Assembly (NCBI GenBank): GCA_026705345.1
Contig: JAPPAV010000137.1
Location: 1 to 64,000 of the forward strand
DNA: 64,000 bases
Reading direction: 5' to 3'
DNA from: Gammaproteobacteria bacterium
GTDB taxonomy: Bacteria; Pseudomonadota; Gammaproteobacteria; Pseudomonadales; Azotimanducaceae
Part shown: in pieces, positions 40,851 through 52,300 of the stretch
Position numbering within the stretch: position 1 is the stretch's first letter
Layout of the letters: every line of letters begins with the position of its first letter
Position numbers and translations under genes: made by a program
Notes under the pieces: generated by a model
What the model was told of the DNA's origin: nothing
Databases searched by the model: none
The model's input: the letters and a program-made list of their open reading frames with translations, nothing else

Positions 40851-42908
40851 ATGATGACAAGACGGTTCCGATCCCTGGGGTCGCTGGCGGTTGCCTGCTT
40901 CGCCATGGGATGCGCCAGCCCCTCGACGCCTGACGCGACGGATGTGGTGCGAGCGGAAGGAAAGGAGCCCAAGGCGATTCCCGAGGAACTCCTGCTCGAT
41001 GTCGGAATCAGCGTCTTCGATAACCCCGGTCCAGTGCTTGACGGTGACGACGACGAATCGGTGTTCCGCAATGCCGAGGTGCTGAGGGCCGAACGCAATT
41101 TCGTTCCATATGTCATCGGCAAGTACCTGCAGGGGACACAGACCTGGGGTGCCGTCCGGGTCGTTCCTCGACCGGTTGCCGTCGACCTGACTGTGACCGG
41201 AACGATCACGCACTCGGATGGCGAGACGCTCGCGTTTCGTGCCGAGGCAACGGACGCGCGTGGAGTCCAATGGTTCGACAAGGAATACCGGGCCACGGCG
41301 AAACCCGGCGCGTATGACGGCGATGAGAACGTCGACGATCCGTTCACACGCGCCTACGCCGCGCTGGCGGCGGACATGGCATCCATGTTGCGTGAGCTCT
41401 CATTGGATGATCTGGCCCGCATTCGGTCTGTGGCCGAACTCGCCTTCGCGCGCTCGGTCGCGGCGGAGGCGTTCGCGCGGCATGTGACGCCGAAGGCGGA
41501 TGGGGGTCATGAACTCCACCGACTACCGGCCAACGAAGATCCCTTGCTGGCGCGTGTCCGGCAAGTCCGCGATCGCGATCACCTGTTCATCGATGAGGTC
41601 AACGACTACTACGACGACTTCACGGCCAACATTCAACGCCCCTACGACGAATGGCGCCGGGAGGCGTTTCACAGTCGGCGAGCCCAGCGCGAACTCTCAG
41701 CGAAAGCCGACGCGCAAATGCTGCTCGGATCGGCGAGGATCATCGAGGGACTTGCGCGAATGGAGCACGGAAAGCCGAGCCGCCTGGCTGTCGATTGGAT
41801 AACGCGGGGTATCGGATTGATTCGTGGTGCCGAGGACAGCGAAGAACAGATTCGCGAGACAGTCGACTCCATGCGCGAAATCGGGCGCTCGACGGAAGCG
41901 AGCCTGCTGCCCCACACCACCGCCTTGGAGAACCGTACCATCCGTTTGCAGGAGGGCGTGGTGTCGCGCTACGACGCACTGCGAGTGATTCTCAACCGGC
42001 TCTATCGGGAGGAGTTCGGCCTTGCTGGTTCTTTGGAGGATTCTGCGCCCCCCGGGGAGGGGCCGGTGCCTGAACCGTCGGTGGTGGCTGAGAACCCGAA
42101 GGCCAATGCACCTTCGCTCGCCTTGGCTTCATCGCCTCGTTCGGCATCGGCAGTTGAAACCGGCAGGCGCCGTTCGCGTTTCGACGAACGTATGTTGAAT
42201 GCCAAGGAGGGGATCCGATCGGGGAACATCGAGGATGCGTTCGACAAGTTGAATGATCTCCTGGTCGACGAAGACGAGGAGTTGGGCGCGGTGGCATCGG
42301 CGCGGATTCACGCGTTGATGGCGTTGGGACACGTCGCCGAGGCCAATGATCGGGAGGCGATTGCCGCGTTTGAACGGGTTGTCGGCTCTGCCTGCACTGT
42401 CATCTGTACGGATCAGGCATTCGTTGCCACCAGGGTTGTGAGCCGCCACGGCCCCCCACGGCCTGCCGTCTTCAAGTTCATCATGGAAGTCCAGGGCGAG
42501 GTCGACAGTGGTGAGGTCGACGCCGCTATCCGGTCGCTAGGAGGATCCGTGGGCGGTGAGCACGGGAAGTCCCAGTCGAGAGACAAGGCGATAATCCCGG
42601 GGGTTCCCCGCCTACAGCCGGTCGAAAAGGCCATGGCGTACCAAATTCTCGCCAGGGCATACGTGGAGAAGAAGGACTATGAGGGGGCGATTGGCGTCTA
42701 CGAGAGGATTCTGGCGCTTGGAACGCGAGCACCGCGGTGGCACCGGGAGTTCAGTAACAAGAACCTGGCCTTGATTCACTTCTCCCGGAGGGACTATGAG
42801 AAGTCGCTTCAGTATCAGAACGCCTGGCTCCGAGCATCGAGTTGGGTAGGAGAAGCCTGTCCAAGGGTCTGTACGGGGGAGGGGCCTGGTGCGGGGCGCA
42901 GCGAGTAG
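40851..42908 (+). CDS. Predicted lipoprotein with C-terminal TPR-like region, unknown function
   Basis: MMTRRFRSLGSLAVACFAMGCASPS lipobox; C-terminal repeats (AMAYQILARAYVEKKDYEGAIGVYERILALG). Confidence 0.75.
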   Translation: MMTRRFRSLGSLAVACFAMGCASPSTPDATDVVRAEGKEPKAIPEELLLDVGISVFDNPGPVLDGDDDESVFRNAEVLRAERNFVPYVIGKYLQGTQTWGAVRVVPRPVAVDLTVTGTITHSDGETLAFRAEATDARGVQWFDKEYRATAKPGAYDGDENVDDPFTRAYAALAADMASMLRELSLDDLARIRSVAELAFARSVAAEAFARHVTPKADGGHELHRLPANEDPLLARVRQVRDRDHLFIDEVNDYYDDFTANIQRPYDEWRREAFHSRRAQRELSAKADAQMLLGSARIIEGLARMEHGKPSRLAVDWITRGIGLIRGAEDSEEQIRETVDSMREIGRSTEASLLPHTTALENRTIRLQEGVVSRYDALRVILNRLYREEFGLAGSLEDSAPPGEGPVPEPSVVAENPKANAPSLALASSPRSASAVETGRRRSRFDERMLNAKEGIRSGNIEDAFDKLNDLLVDEDEELGAVASARIHALMALGHVAEANDREAIAAFERVVGSACTVICTDQAFVATRVVSRHGPPRPAVFKFIMEVQGEVDSGEVDAAIRSLGGSVGGEHGKSQSRDKAIIPGVPRLQPVEKAMAYQILARAYVEKKDYEGAIGVYERILALGTRAPRWHREFSNKNLALIHFSRRDYEKSLQYQNAWLRASSWVGEACPRVCTGEGPGAGRSE

Positions 42909-42966
42909 TCACAGGTCGAATACTGCGCTACGGTGTCAACGTCGCTTGGTTCTCCACAGGTGTGCA

Positions 42967-43596
42967 ATGCCGATTCTTTGCTCGCGAGTTGCCTGCATCG
43001 CTAAGACCCTGGCCGCGCTGACGCTGGCCAAACGTCTCGCCCTCGTTGGTCCGAAGGCGCGGCTGGTGGTGATGATCGGTCTGCTTTCGCCCGGATTGTC
43101 GATCGCGCAGGAAGATGGGGAGCCCCCGTCGTTGCGTGCCACCACGTTGAGCGGGGTCGACGTGACGGTGCCGGACCCGAAAAGGGCTGCCGTGCTCGTC
43201 GTCGGATTCGGTCGATCCGCGGGAGAACAGGTGCGCGGTTGGCGGCTCCGCATCGACGCAATGGACTCCGGGCCGTCCGTCGCTTCGGTGCTGGTCATGG
43301 ACGAGACGCCGCGGCTTGTCCGTGCCGCCGTTACCCGGTTGATGCGCGGCGAGGTGTCCGAGGAAAGGCAGGCCACGATATTTCTCGTCACCGAGGACGG
43401 CGAGGCATGGCGCGATCTGGTTCAGATCGGTGCAAGCGACGGTGACGACGAGGCCTACGTCCTGCGTTTCAATGGCGAAGGACAGGTCTGCTTTCGCCAT
43501 GCCGGCGCGGTGACCGATGCCGCCGCATCGGGACTGCTCGCGGCCGACTGCAGCTTGGAACCCGCGAGCGGAGACAAACAAACTACAGACCAATAG
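42967..43596 (+). CDS. Secreted protein, possibly thioredoxin-fold/ATP10-like
   Basis: Signal-like N-terminus ending LLSPGLSIAQED; PKRAAVLVVGFGRSAGEQVRGWRLRIDAM...DDEAYVLRFNGEGQVCFRHAGAVTDAAASGLLAA. Confidence 0.55.
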   Translation: MPILCSRVACIAKTLAALTLAKRLALVGPKARLVVMIGLLSPGLSIAQEDGEPPSLRATTLSGVDVTVPDPKRAAVLVVGFGRSAGEQVRGWRLRIDAMDSGPSVASVLVMDETPRLVRAAVTRLMRGEVSEERQATIFLVTEDGEAWRDLVQIGASDGDDEAYVLRFNGEGQVCFRHAGAVTDAAASGLLAADCSLEPASGDKQTTDQ

Positions 43597-43784
43597 ATGG
43601 GCGGTTCGCCGTCGGTTGCCCACCAATGGGCTATTGCCTTTGCATTCCTCGCCGACTTGCGTAGTCTCAGCGAGAACCGGTAGTCGGTCGTGCGTGTATG
43701 GGCGCACCCGCTGGTGTGCGGCCCGCTTGGCATAGGCAAACGGGGATAGTGGGGACATAGGCTAAAGGTAGGGGGGACAAGGTT

Positions 43785-44918
43785 ATGGCGGATGCTGCTG
43801 AGCGCGAGTCGCGCGGCTGGGTCGGCTGGCTGCAGGTTGGGCTGCTCGTTGTCGTACTGGCTGCGGGAATCTACTTCGCCCGGTCTCCGGGCGTGGCACC
43901 AATAGGCGAGGACTCGATCCGCAGCGCGGAAGCGCCGTCCGTGCGGGTGCTAAGCCCAGAGGTTGGTTCGCATTCGCTGACGGTGGCGCTCACCGGCGAA
44001 GTGCATGCGAGGACACCGGTCGCGTTGCGCCCCCTGGCGTCCGGCCGGGTGGTCCAAGTCTCGTCTTCACTACGCGCGGGCGGGACGTTTGGCGCTGGCG
44101 AGACCCTCCTGGTCGTGGACCCGGAGGATACCGAGCTGAGGCTCGAGAAGGCGCAGGGCATGCTCGCCGCGGCACGCGGAAGGCTGCGCCGCCACAAGGA
44201 CCAAGGGGCGCTGGACGCCGCACAGTACCGCGAGCGGAACCCGGGTGCGGAGGTCCCCGCATCAGTAGCGCGCTTGGGCCGGATCGAACGCTTCGAGGGC
44301 CGTGTGCAGGCGGCCATTGCGGACGTCAAGCTGGCCGAGTTGCAGTTGTCGGAGACGCGGTTGTCGCTGCCCTTCGACGGCACCGTGATCGCCGCGCCCG
44401 TGTCGGTCGGCGACGTCGTCTCACGCGCAACCAGTGTCGGTACGGTTTTCCAGACCGGTCGGCTGGAGACGCGCGCGCCGATTCCGGTAGCGGATCTGGC
44501 GTATCTCGGCGATCCCCGCGGCCGGCCGGCTGCCGTTTTCGCCGGAGGGCAACGCTTCGAGGCGGTGGTTTCCCAGGTTTCGTCGGTGCTGGCGCCGCGC
44601 ACGCGTCTGTCCATGCTGCTGCTGGACTTCGCCGACGCGAGCGGGCCCCAGCCCGGGACGTTCGTCCGAGTAACCTTGGCCGGCCCGGCGTTCGACGATG
44701 CCTACCTGCTGCCGCCCGAGGCGCATCGTGCCGGCGACAGCGTCTGGTTGGTGGACGACGGCAAGCTGCTGCGGGAGACGCCCCGGACGCTGGGGCGAAC
44801 TGACACCGGGTGGATCGTGGCAGCGTTCGACGCCCGGGAGGGCGTGGTTCTCGGCGCGGTTCCGGGCGAACGGCCCGGACTGGCAGTGAAGGCTGTTGCC
44901 GAGGACGGGGCGCGATGA
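43785..44918 (+). CDS. RND efflux periplasmic adaptor subunit
   Basis: TM plus VRVLSPEVGSHSLTVALTGEVHARTPVALRPLASGRVVQVSSSLRAGGTFGAGETLLVVDPED; LSLPFDGTVIAAPVSVGDVVSRATSVGTVFQTGRLE. Confidence 0.93.
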   Translation: MADAAERESRGWVGWLQVGLLVVVLAAGIYFARSPGVAPIGEDSIRSAEAPSVRVLSPEVGSHSLTVALTGEVHARTPVALRPLASGRVVQVSSSLRAGGTFGAGETLLVVDPEDTELRLEKAQGMLAAARGRLRRHKDQGALDAAQYRERNPGAEVPASVARLGRIERFEGRVQAAIADVKLAELQLSETRLSLPFDGTVIAAPVSVGDVVSRATSVGTVFQTGRLETRAPIPVADLAYLGDPRGRPAAVFAGGQRFEAVVSQVSSVLAPRTRLSMLLLDFADASGPQPGTFVRVTLAGPAFDDAYLLPPEAHRAGDSVWLVDDGKLLRETPRTLGRTDTGWIVAAFDAREGVVLGAVPGERPGLAVKAVAEDGAR

Positions 44919-47900
44919 TGGCATCGCCGAACCCCGATTCAGTCGGAGGCGTAGGCGGCGTGGGCGCGGTCATCGCCGCCTTTGCACATCGCCGGGTGGC
45001 GGCCAGCCTGCTCGTGCTGCTTGCGCTGGGCGGCGGGCTGCTGGTCGGGTCGGGGGTTGATGTCGAAATCATACCGGACGTGGACGGCAGGCGAGTCGCC
45101 GTCACGGTGCCTTACCCCGGGTCGAGTCCCACAGAGGTCGAGGAGAGCATTACGCGCCGAATCGAGGAGCGGGTGATCGGGCTCCCCGGGGTCCGCAGGG
45201 TGGTTTCCGAGGCGTCGTCCGATGTCGGCACGGTGACCCTGTCGGTTGAAGCATTCGCGGACACCGAGGAGGTGTTGGAGGAGGCGCGTACAGCGATCGA
45301 CCGCATCGAGAGATTCCCGCCGCCAGATGCCGAGCGTCCGGAAATCGGCGTTCCCTTCGTGCACGTCCCCGCGATCACGGTGGCCTTGTCCTCGGCGGAG
45401 CTATCGGGGAAATCGCTACGCGTCGCGGCGGAGCAGCTGCGGGAGGACATGCTTGCGCTGCCGTCGGTGTCGAGCGTGTCCCTTGACTGGTCGCCGGAGC
45501 GGGAGATTGCCATCGAAGTCGACGAGGAGGCGTTGCGCGAACACGGACTGACCATCGGCGAGGTAGCGCGCAAGGTGCGCGGCTCGTCGGTGGACCTCAC
45601 TTCGGGACGTCTGCTGACCAGTGCCGGTGGTCTGGTCGTCCGCGTTGACGACCGGCGCCTTCGCGCCGAGGAGTTCGAGGACGTGGTTCTGCTGTCGTCT
45701 CCCAATGGCGCGCTGGTCACTGTCGGTGATGTGGCGGAGGTCAGCGAGGGGTTCGGTGACGCCGGGGGTGCTACCGAACTCGACGGCATACCGGCCGTTT
45801 TCGTGACCGCGCTGGCGGTGCAACTCGGCGAGTCGGAGGTGGAGATTGCGCGCGACGTGCGTGCGATGCTCGCTAGCTACGAGCCGCCGGCGGGAGCGCA
45901 GGTGACCGTTTGGCAAGACAGTTCCCGGCGGGCGGCGCTCCGCATGGCCCTGGTCACCGGGACCGGTGCGCTCGGCTTGGCGCTCGTGTTCCTGGTCCTT
46001 GCGTTGGTGTTCGACCTTCGGCTGGCGATCTGGGTGGCGGTGGGTCTGCCCGTGGCTTTCCTAGGCGCGGTGGTGATGTTCCCGGCGTTGGGCCTCACCT
46101 TCAACATGGCCACGATCTTCGCAATGATCATGATGATCGGAATCGTCGTTGATGACGCTGTGGTGGTCGGGGAGAGCATCGCGACGGAGCGGGAACGTGG
46201 CCTCGTCGGAGCAGACGCAGCGGTCGCCGGGGCGCGGCGCGTGTTCTGGCCGGTAGTGGTGGGTGTTGCGACGACCTTGCTGGCGTTCGCACCCCTGGCG
46301 TTCACCTACGGCGTGATGGGCCAATTCTTAAGCGTGTTCCCGATCGTCGCCGTCCTCGTGCTGGGCGTATCGCTGTTGGAGGCGTTCTTGATTCTACCGT
46401 CGCACCTGGCGCACGGCGGCGACTGGAGCCGTTGGCCCCTGGCTGTCGTGCAGGCGCGCGTGAGGGAGGCCATCGATGTCCTCCGCGACCGCGTCGCGGT
46501 CCCGGCGGTGGCCCTGGCGACCCGCCACCCGGTCGCCGCGGTGCTAGCGGCGGTTGCAATGGTGGTCGTCAGCGGTGCCCTGGTGGGCGGCGGCGTCGTT
46601 CGGGCTGGCGACGTGGCGGCGCTGAACACCGGAAGGGTCGAGGCGACCATCACTTATCCTGTTGGAACGCCGCTGGAAGTGACGCGCGGCGGTGCCCGGC
46701 AACTGGAGGAAGCGGCCAGACGAACCAACGAGCAACTCGCTGGATCCCCAGTAATCTCTGTAGCCACGGTTGTCGGCCACCATCCTTCCCGCGCCATTTT
46801 CCTGGGCGCCGGGCGCGAGGCCACCCATCTCGGTGCCGTAACGCTTCAGCTGCAGGAGGAGGAGCAACGGTCGGTCAGCGCTGACGAGGTGGCCCGCACG
46901 TGGCGGCACAACACCGGCGAGATCGTCGGCGCCGACCAGCTGACGTTTGCAACGGCCGACCGATACGGCGGGGATGGCTTCGACCTCTCGGTGGCTCTTG
47001 TCCACCCGGATGCGGACGTGCTGGCGCACGCCGCGTCGGACTTGGCCGCAGCGATCAAGACCGCCCCTGGCGTATTGGACGCGTACGACTCGCTGACGCC
47101 GGGCCGGCGCCACTTCGACCTGCACCTGACCCCTGCGGGAAAGGCGGCAGGACTGACGGCGGGTGAATTGGCCTCGCAGCTCCGGGCGCGATTCTTCGGC
47201 ACCGAGGTGCAGCGCATCCAGCGCGGGCGGGACGAGGTCAAGGTGATGGTGCGCTACCCGGAGGACCGGCGACGAAGCTTCTCCGAGCTGACGGACGAGC
47301 GCATCGAGTTGGCGGTGGGCGGCGACATCCCGCTGGGGGTGGCCGCTAGGGTGGTGGAGACACAGGAGCTCGAAACGCTGCGAAGGATCGACGGTGTTCC
47401 CGCAGCGGTGGTGGGCAGCTTCGTGGATCATGCGGTGTTGACCTCCCGCGAGCTGCGAGCCCACGTCGAAGGCGGCTTGCTGCCAGAACTGGAGGCGCGT
47501 TATCCGGGCCTCGGTCTTGCGTGGGCTCGTGCGGGGGTGGATGACGACGAGGAGTCGCTGGCGCCACTGGCCTACACGCTGCCGGTCGCCCTTTTTGTGA
47601 TCTACACGATCATCGCGGTTCAGTTTCGCAGCTATGCGCAACCGCTGGTGGTGCTGACGGCGATGCCGCTGGCAGCGGCCGGTGCCGTGCTGGCGCATCT
47701 GTTGCTCGGGTACGACATGAACTTGATGTCGGTGTTCGGGGTGGTCGCCGTGCTCGGGGTCGTGATCAACGACACACTGCTCCTCATGGACCGTTGCAAC
47801 AGCCTGCGCGCCGGTTCGGACCTGCCGGCGATCGCGGCGATCGCGGGTGCCGTTCGGGAACGTTTCCGGCCGATCTTCTTGACGACCGTGACGACCGTCG

Positions 47901-48100
47901 GAGGCCTGTTGCCCGTTTTGTACCTGAAGTCGGAGGCAACGGTTGCCAATTACGTGCCGATGGTCGTCAGCATCATCGGCGGGCTTGTGGGAGGTAGCTT
48001 GGGGATACTCTTCGTCGTGCCTGCCATCCTGCTGCTCGGGGAAGGCGTTCGCGAACGCGCCCGAGCGGCGAGGCCGCGACAGGCTGATGCGACGGCCTGA
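44915..48100 (+). CDS. RND efflux transporter permease subunit (AcrB/MexB-like superfamily)
   Basis: MIMMIGIVVDDAVVVGESIATERERG (proton-relay Asp pair), AFAHRRVAASLLVLLALGGGLLVGSGVDVEIIPDVDGRRVAVTVPYPGSSPTEVEE; ATGATGA overlap with adaptor stop. Confidence 0.96.
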   Translation: MMASPNPDSVGGVGGVGAVIAAFAHRRVAASLLVLLALGGGLLVGSGVDVEIIPDVDGRRVAVTVPYPGSSPTEVEESITRRIEERVIGLPGVRRVVSEASSDVGTVTLSVEAFADTEEVLEEARTAIDRIERFPPPDAERPEIGVPFVHVPAITVALSSAELSGKSLRVAAEQLREDMLALPSVSSVSLDWSPEREIAIEVDEEALREHGLTIGEVARKVRGSSVDLTSGRLLTSAGGLVVRVDDRRLRAEEFEDVVLLSSPNGALVTVGDVAEVSEGFGDAGGATELDGIPAVFVTALAVQLGESEVEIARDVRAMLASYEPPAGAQVTVWQDSSRRAALRMALVTGTGALGLALVFLVLALVFDLRLAIWVAVGLPVAFLGAVVMFPALGLTFNMATIFAMIMMIGIVVDDAVVVGESIATERERGLVGADAAVAGARRVFWPVVVGVATTLLAFAPLAFTYGVMGQFLSVFPIVAVLVLGVSLLEAFLILPSHLAHGGDWSRWPLAVVQARVREAIDVLRDRVAVPAVALATRHPVAAVLAAVAMVVVSGALVGGGVVRAGDVAALNTGRVEATITYPVGTPLEVTRGGARQLEEAARRTNEQLAGSPVISVATVVGHHPSRAIFLGAGREATHLGAVTLQLQEEEQRSVSADEVARTWRHNTGEIVGADQLTFATADRYGGDGFDLSVALVHPDADVLAHAASDLAAAIKTAPGVLDAYDSLTPGRRHFDLHLTPAGKAAGLTAGELASQLRARFFGTEVQRIQRGRDEVKVMVRYPEDRRRSFSELTDERIELAVGGDIPLGVAARVVETQELETLRRIDGVPAAVVGSFVDHAVLTSRELRAHVEGGLLPELEARYPGLGLAWARAGVDDDEESLAPLAYTLPVALFVIYTIIAVQFRSYAQPLVVLTAMPLAAAGAVLAHLLLGYDMNLMSVFGVVAVLGVVINDTLLLMDRCNSLRAGSDLPAIAAIAGAVRERFRPIFLTTVTTVGGLLPVLYLKSEATVANYVPMVVSIIGGLVGGSLGILFVVPAILLLGEGVRERARAARPRQADATA

Positions 48101-48172
48101 TGTCGTTCCCGCCGAGGGCCGAATAGCGCCAGGGAACCGCAGATTCCCGATGCCGGCGAAGGACCATGGCAC

Positions 48173-49360
48173 ATGAGTTGGCTCCTGCCTAGCCGGACGA
48201 CGTTCAGGCGCTATCTGGGCCCGTTCTCGGTCGCCGTTGTGGGACTTGCGCTTATGGTCCTGATCGTGGCGACGGGGCCCGCGACGGAGTCGGAGGACGA
48301 TGCGGCCCAGCCACCCCTCGTGCGTCTCTTGGAGGTGCGGCCCGGACCCGTACGCCTGACGGTGGCAGCGCACGGCGTGGTGCTGCCGAAGACCGAGAGC
48401 CGCCTAGTCGCCGAGGTTTCGGGTCGCATCGTGTCGGTTGCGGATTCCATGGTCTCCGGCGGTTTCTTTCGGCGCGGCGACGTGCTGGTCACGATCGACC
48501 GCGTCGACTACGAACTGGCGCTGGAGCAGGCCCGCGCGCGCCTGTCTTCGGCTCGGAGCGAACTGGCGCAGGCGCGTCGGGCGTTTGTCCGGCAAGACCG
48601 GCTCACGGCGACGGATGCCGTCAGCGAATCGAACCGCGACGAAGCGGAAAACCGCCAAGTGCTTGCCGAGGCGAGCTTTCGCGAGGCGACTGCCCAGGAA
48701 AAACGTGCCGAACGGGATCTCGAGCGAACGCGCATCATCGCCCCGTATGACGGTCGCGTCCGAACGGAATTGGTGGATCCGGGCCAGTTCGTGAACCGGG
48801 GCGAGACACTTGCCAATCTCTATTCGGTCGATGTTGCCGAGGTGCGCCTGCCGGTGCACGACGAGGACTTGGCGTTTCTGCCGGTGACCCTGGACGGCGC
48901 GCTGGATTCCGCAGCCCGGCCCACCGTCGTACTACGCGCCCGGTTCGCCGGCCGCGAGCATGAATGGCAAGGCCGAATCGTGCGTACGGAGGGCGAACTC
49001 GATCCCGGGACCCGGATGGTCAAGATGATCGCCGAGGTAGAGCGGCCGTACGACCAGCCGGACGGCACGCCGCCGCTCACGGTGGGACTGTTCGTCGACG
49101 CCGAGATCGAAGGACGCGAGGTCGCCGACGCCGTCGTGCTGCCGCGCGGCGCGCTTCAGTCGGAACGGCATGTGCATGTGATCGGGGACGACGACCGGCT
49201 TGCCGTACGGCCGGTGGACGTGTTGCGCCTGCTCGGCGAGGAAGCCTACGTTCTGGGTTTGCAGAGCGGCGAGAGGGTGTCCCTGACGCGGCTGCCGGGC
49301 GCAGTCGACGGACTGCGCGTACGGACGGCGAACAACGGGGGCGCAACGGAGCCGCTGTGA
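48173..49360 (+). CDS. RND efflux periplasmic adaptor subunit (second pair)
   Basis: VRLTVAAHGVVLPKTESRLVAEVSGRIVSVADSMVSGGFFRRGDVLVTIDRVDYELALEQARARL; LERTRIIAPYDGRVRTELVDPGQFVNRGETLANLYSV. Confidence 0.95.
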   Translation: MSWLLPSRTTFRRYLGPFSVAVVGLALMVLIVATGPATESEDDAAQPPLVRLLEVRPGPVRLTVAAHGVVLPKTESRLVAEVSGRIVSVADSMVSGGFFRRGDVLVTIDRVDYELALEQARARLSSARSELAQARRAFVRQDRLTATDAVSESNRDEAENRQVLAEASFREATAQEKRAERDLERTRIIAPYDGRVRTELVDPGQFVNRGETLANLYSVDVAEVRLPVHDEDLAFLPVTLDGALDSAARPTVVLRARFAGREHEWQGRIVRTEGELDPGTRMVKMIAEVERPYDQPDGTPPLTVGLFVDAEIEGREVADAVVLPRGALQSERHVHVIGDDDRLAVRPVDVLRLLGEEAYVLGLQSGERVSLTRLPGAVDGLRVRTANNGGATEPL

Positions 49361-52300
49361 GACGCTTGGTCTCCTGGTTCGCCACCAATCCGGTGGCGAC
49401 CAATCTGCTGGTCGTGTTCCTGCTTCTTGCGGGCATCGCATCGTTCGCGCGGATACCGGTGCAGATCTGGCCGGACCTCGACGTGCCAGTCATCAGCATC
49501 GTGGTCCCGTATCTCGGCGCTGCGCCCGAGGAGGTCGAAACGGCGGTTTGTGCCCGCATCGACGAAAAACTCGACGGCATCGAGGGCGTCGATCGCATTC
49601 GGTCCACGGCGGAGGAGGGGCGATGCCGGGTGTTGGTGGCATTGCTTTTCGATGCGGACCGGGCAGCCGCGCTGGCCGACGTCCAGAACCAGGTCAACGC
49701 CATCGATACCTTGCCGAAGGAGACGGAGACGCCGGTCGTGAGGCTACTGTCGTCAAGCGACGTGGTGGTCGAGGTGGCGGTCACGGGCCCGACGGACGAG
49801 AGAGACCTAAAGGAGCTGGCGCGCCGGGTGCGCAACGACCTGCTGGCCCTGCCGGCGGTTACGCGGGCGTCTATCGCCAACGTGCGGCCCTACGAGATTT
49901 CCATCGAGGTTTCCGAGACGTCCCTGCAGCGGAACCAGCTCACCTTCGATCAGGTCGCGAACGCCATTCGCGGCAACTCCCTCGACCTGCCGGGCGGGGC
50001 GGTCAAGACCGATCGGGGGGAACTGCTGCTGCGTACGCGAGGGCAGGCCGACGGCGGCGAGGAATTCTCCCGAATCGAAGTAACCACCCGCGACGACGGG
50101 ACGCGCGTGCTGCTTGAGGATGTCGCGCGCGTCGTGGACGGTTTCGCCGACACGGGGCAGGAGTTCAGGTTCGATGGACGCCCGGCGGCGCTGGTACGGG
50201 TTTCCCAAGTGGGAAACCAGGACCTGCGGGAGATCTCTGCCCAGGTCCGGCGCTATGTGGCCGAGTCCGGGGCCAAATACCCCGAGGACGTCACCCTCAC
50301 GGTCTGGAACGACCAATCGTCGTTGCTTGTGGAACGCTTGGCCACGTTGATCGACAGCGGGCTGCAAGGGCTATTGCTCGTGCTGGTGGTACTCGCATTG
50401 TTCCTGCGGCCCCACCTGGCGCTGTGGGTGGCAGCGGGCATCCCGATCGCACTGCTCGGTGCCGTGTTCCTACTGTTTTGCTTCGGGGTCTCGATCGACG
50501 CGATCTCGCTCATCGGCTTCATACTGGTTCTTGGGCTCTTGGTCGACGACGCGGTCGTCGTTGGCGAGTCGGCCTATGTGGCGCAGCGCGAAGGGGCAGG
50601 GCAACTTGCGGGTGCCATCGAGGGTGCCCGACGGGTATTCGTACCCGTCACGTTCGGGGTCTTGACCACCGTGGCCGCGTTCGTCCCGATGCTTTTTTTG
50701 GCCGGCGTGGCCGGTCAATTCATGGCGGCAGTCGCGGCGCCGGTGATTTGCTGTCTGGCGTTTTCGCTGATCGAGTGCCACGTGATCCTGCCGCTGCATC
50801 TGGGACATCGGTCGGACTCCATGCCGCTCGGCGAGTTCGGCATTGCGCTCTTGGCCGTCGCGTTGCTCGCTGCGATCGTCCTGGCAGCGGATGGGCGCGA
50901 CGCCATCGGCTTGGCGATCGGCGTTCTATGCCTGGTTCTGGCTGCACACATGAGCGGTGCACTGCGGTGGCTGGGGACGGCCTTCGCCCGCGTTCAGGTA
51001 CGCTTCGAACGCGGGCTCGAGACGTTTATACAAGGCGCTTTCCGGCACCTGATCCAGTGGGCGCTTCGACGGCGGGCGCTGACGGTCACGTCCGGGTTCG
51101 TCGCGATCGGGCTGGCCCTCGCGGTGGTGGCGGGCGGTCACCTGCCGTTTTCTTTCCTTATTTCGGACCAGGGCGACCGGATCGTGGCCAAGCTGTCCAT
51201 GCCGTTTGGTGTACCCGAGATCGAGACCGATCGCGCCCTCGCACAATTGGTCGCGTCGGCCCGGAATCTGCAGGCCGAGCTCGCGCGCGAACACGGGGTG
51301 CCGATCATCACGCACATAGCCGAATCGCACGGCTCGCACCTGGCTGGCGGGACGGGCGGCGAAGACGCGGTCCCAACCGGAAGCCACCTTGGCGAGATCT
51401 ACCTTCAGTTGTCGCCTTCGCAGCAGCGCGAGATTACGACCGTGGAGGTGGCTGACGCGTGGCGCAACGCGACGGGGGCGATCGAACATGCCGAGCAGCT
51501 TGTCTTCGTCACCGACTTCAGGCAGCTGGCCCCGGACATCGACATCCGGCTGTTCGGGGACAGCATGGACGACCTCAAGGCCGTTTCCGCCGCTGTGGAG
51601 GCCGAGCTGGCGGGCTACCCCGGCGTCCTCGAGGTTTCCAAATCGTTCCGGGAAGGCAAGGAGGAACTTTCCCTATCGCTTACCGACGCCGGCGCGGCGC
51701 TTGGACTTACGCTTTCCGACGTGGGGCGGCAGGTCCGTCAGGCTTTCTACGGCGAGGAAGCGCAACGCGTCCAGCGCGGCGAGGACGACCTACGCGTCAT
51801 GGTTCGCTACCCGGCCGACGCGCGGCGTTCACTCGGCTCGTTGCAGTCGCTTCACCTGCGGACCCCCGCCGGCACGTACGTACCGTTCCGCACGGTGGCC
51901 GAAGTGGAATGGGGGCGGGGCATGCAATTGATCGAGCGCGTCGACAGCGTACGCTCCGTCAATGTTTCCGCCAAGGTCGACCTGAACCGGACATCGGGCA
52001 ATGCGGTGCTGGACGCGATGGCACCGTTCCTGGAAGCGACGATCGACGGGAATCCCGACCTTGGCTACGAGATCGAGAGCAACCGGGCCCTGCGGGAAAC
52101 CGTGGCAAGCGCCGCCCCCCTGTTCCTGGCAGCGCTCGGTGCCGTATACGCCCTTCTCGCGATCCCGCTGCGCTCGTACCACCAGCCGCTCATCGTCATG
52201 GCGGTGCTGCCGTTCTGCTTCGTGGGCGCGGTGTTGGGGCACCTTCTGGCAATGATTCCGGGCATCGTACTCGGCTTTTCGATGCCGTCCGCCTTCGGGC

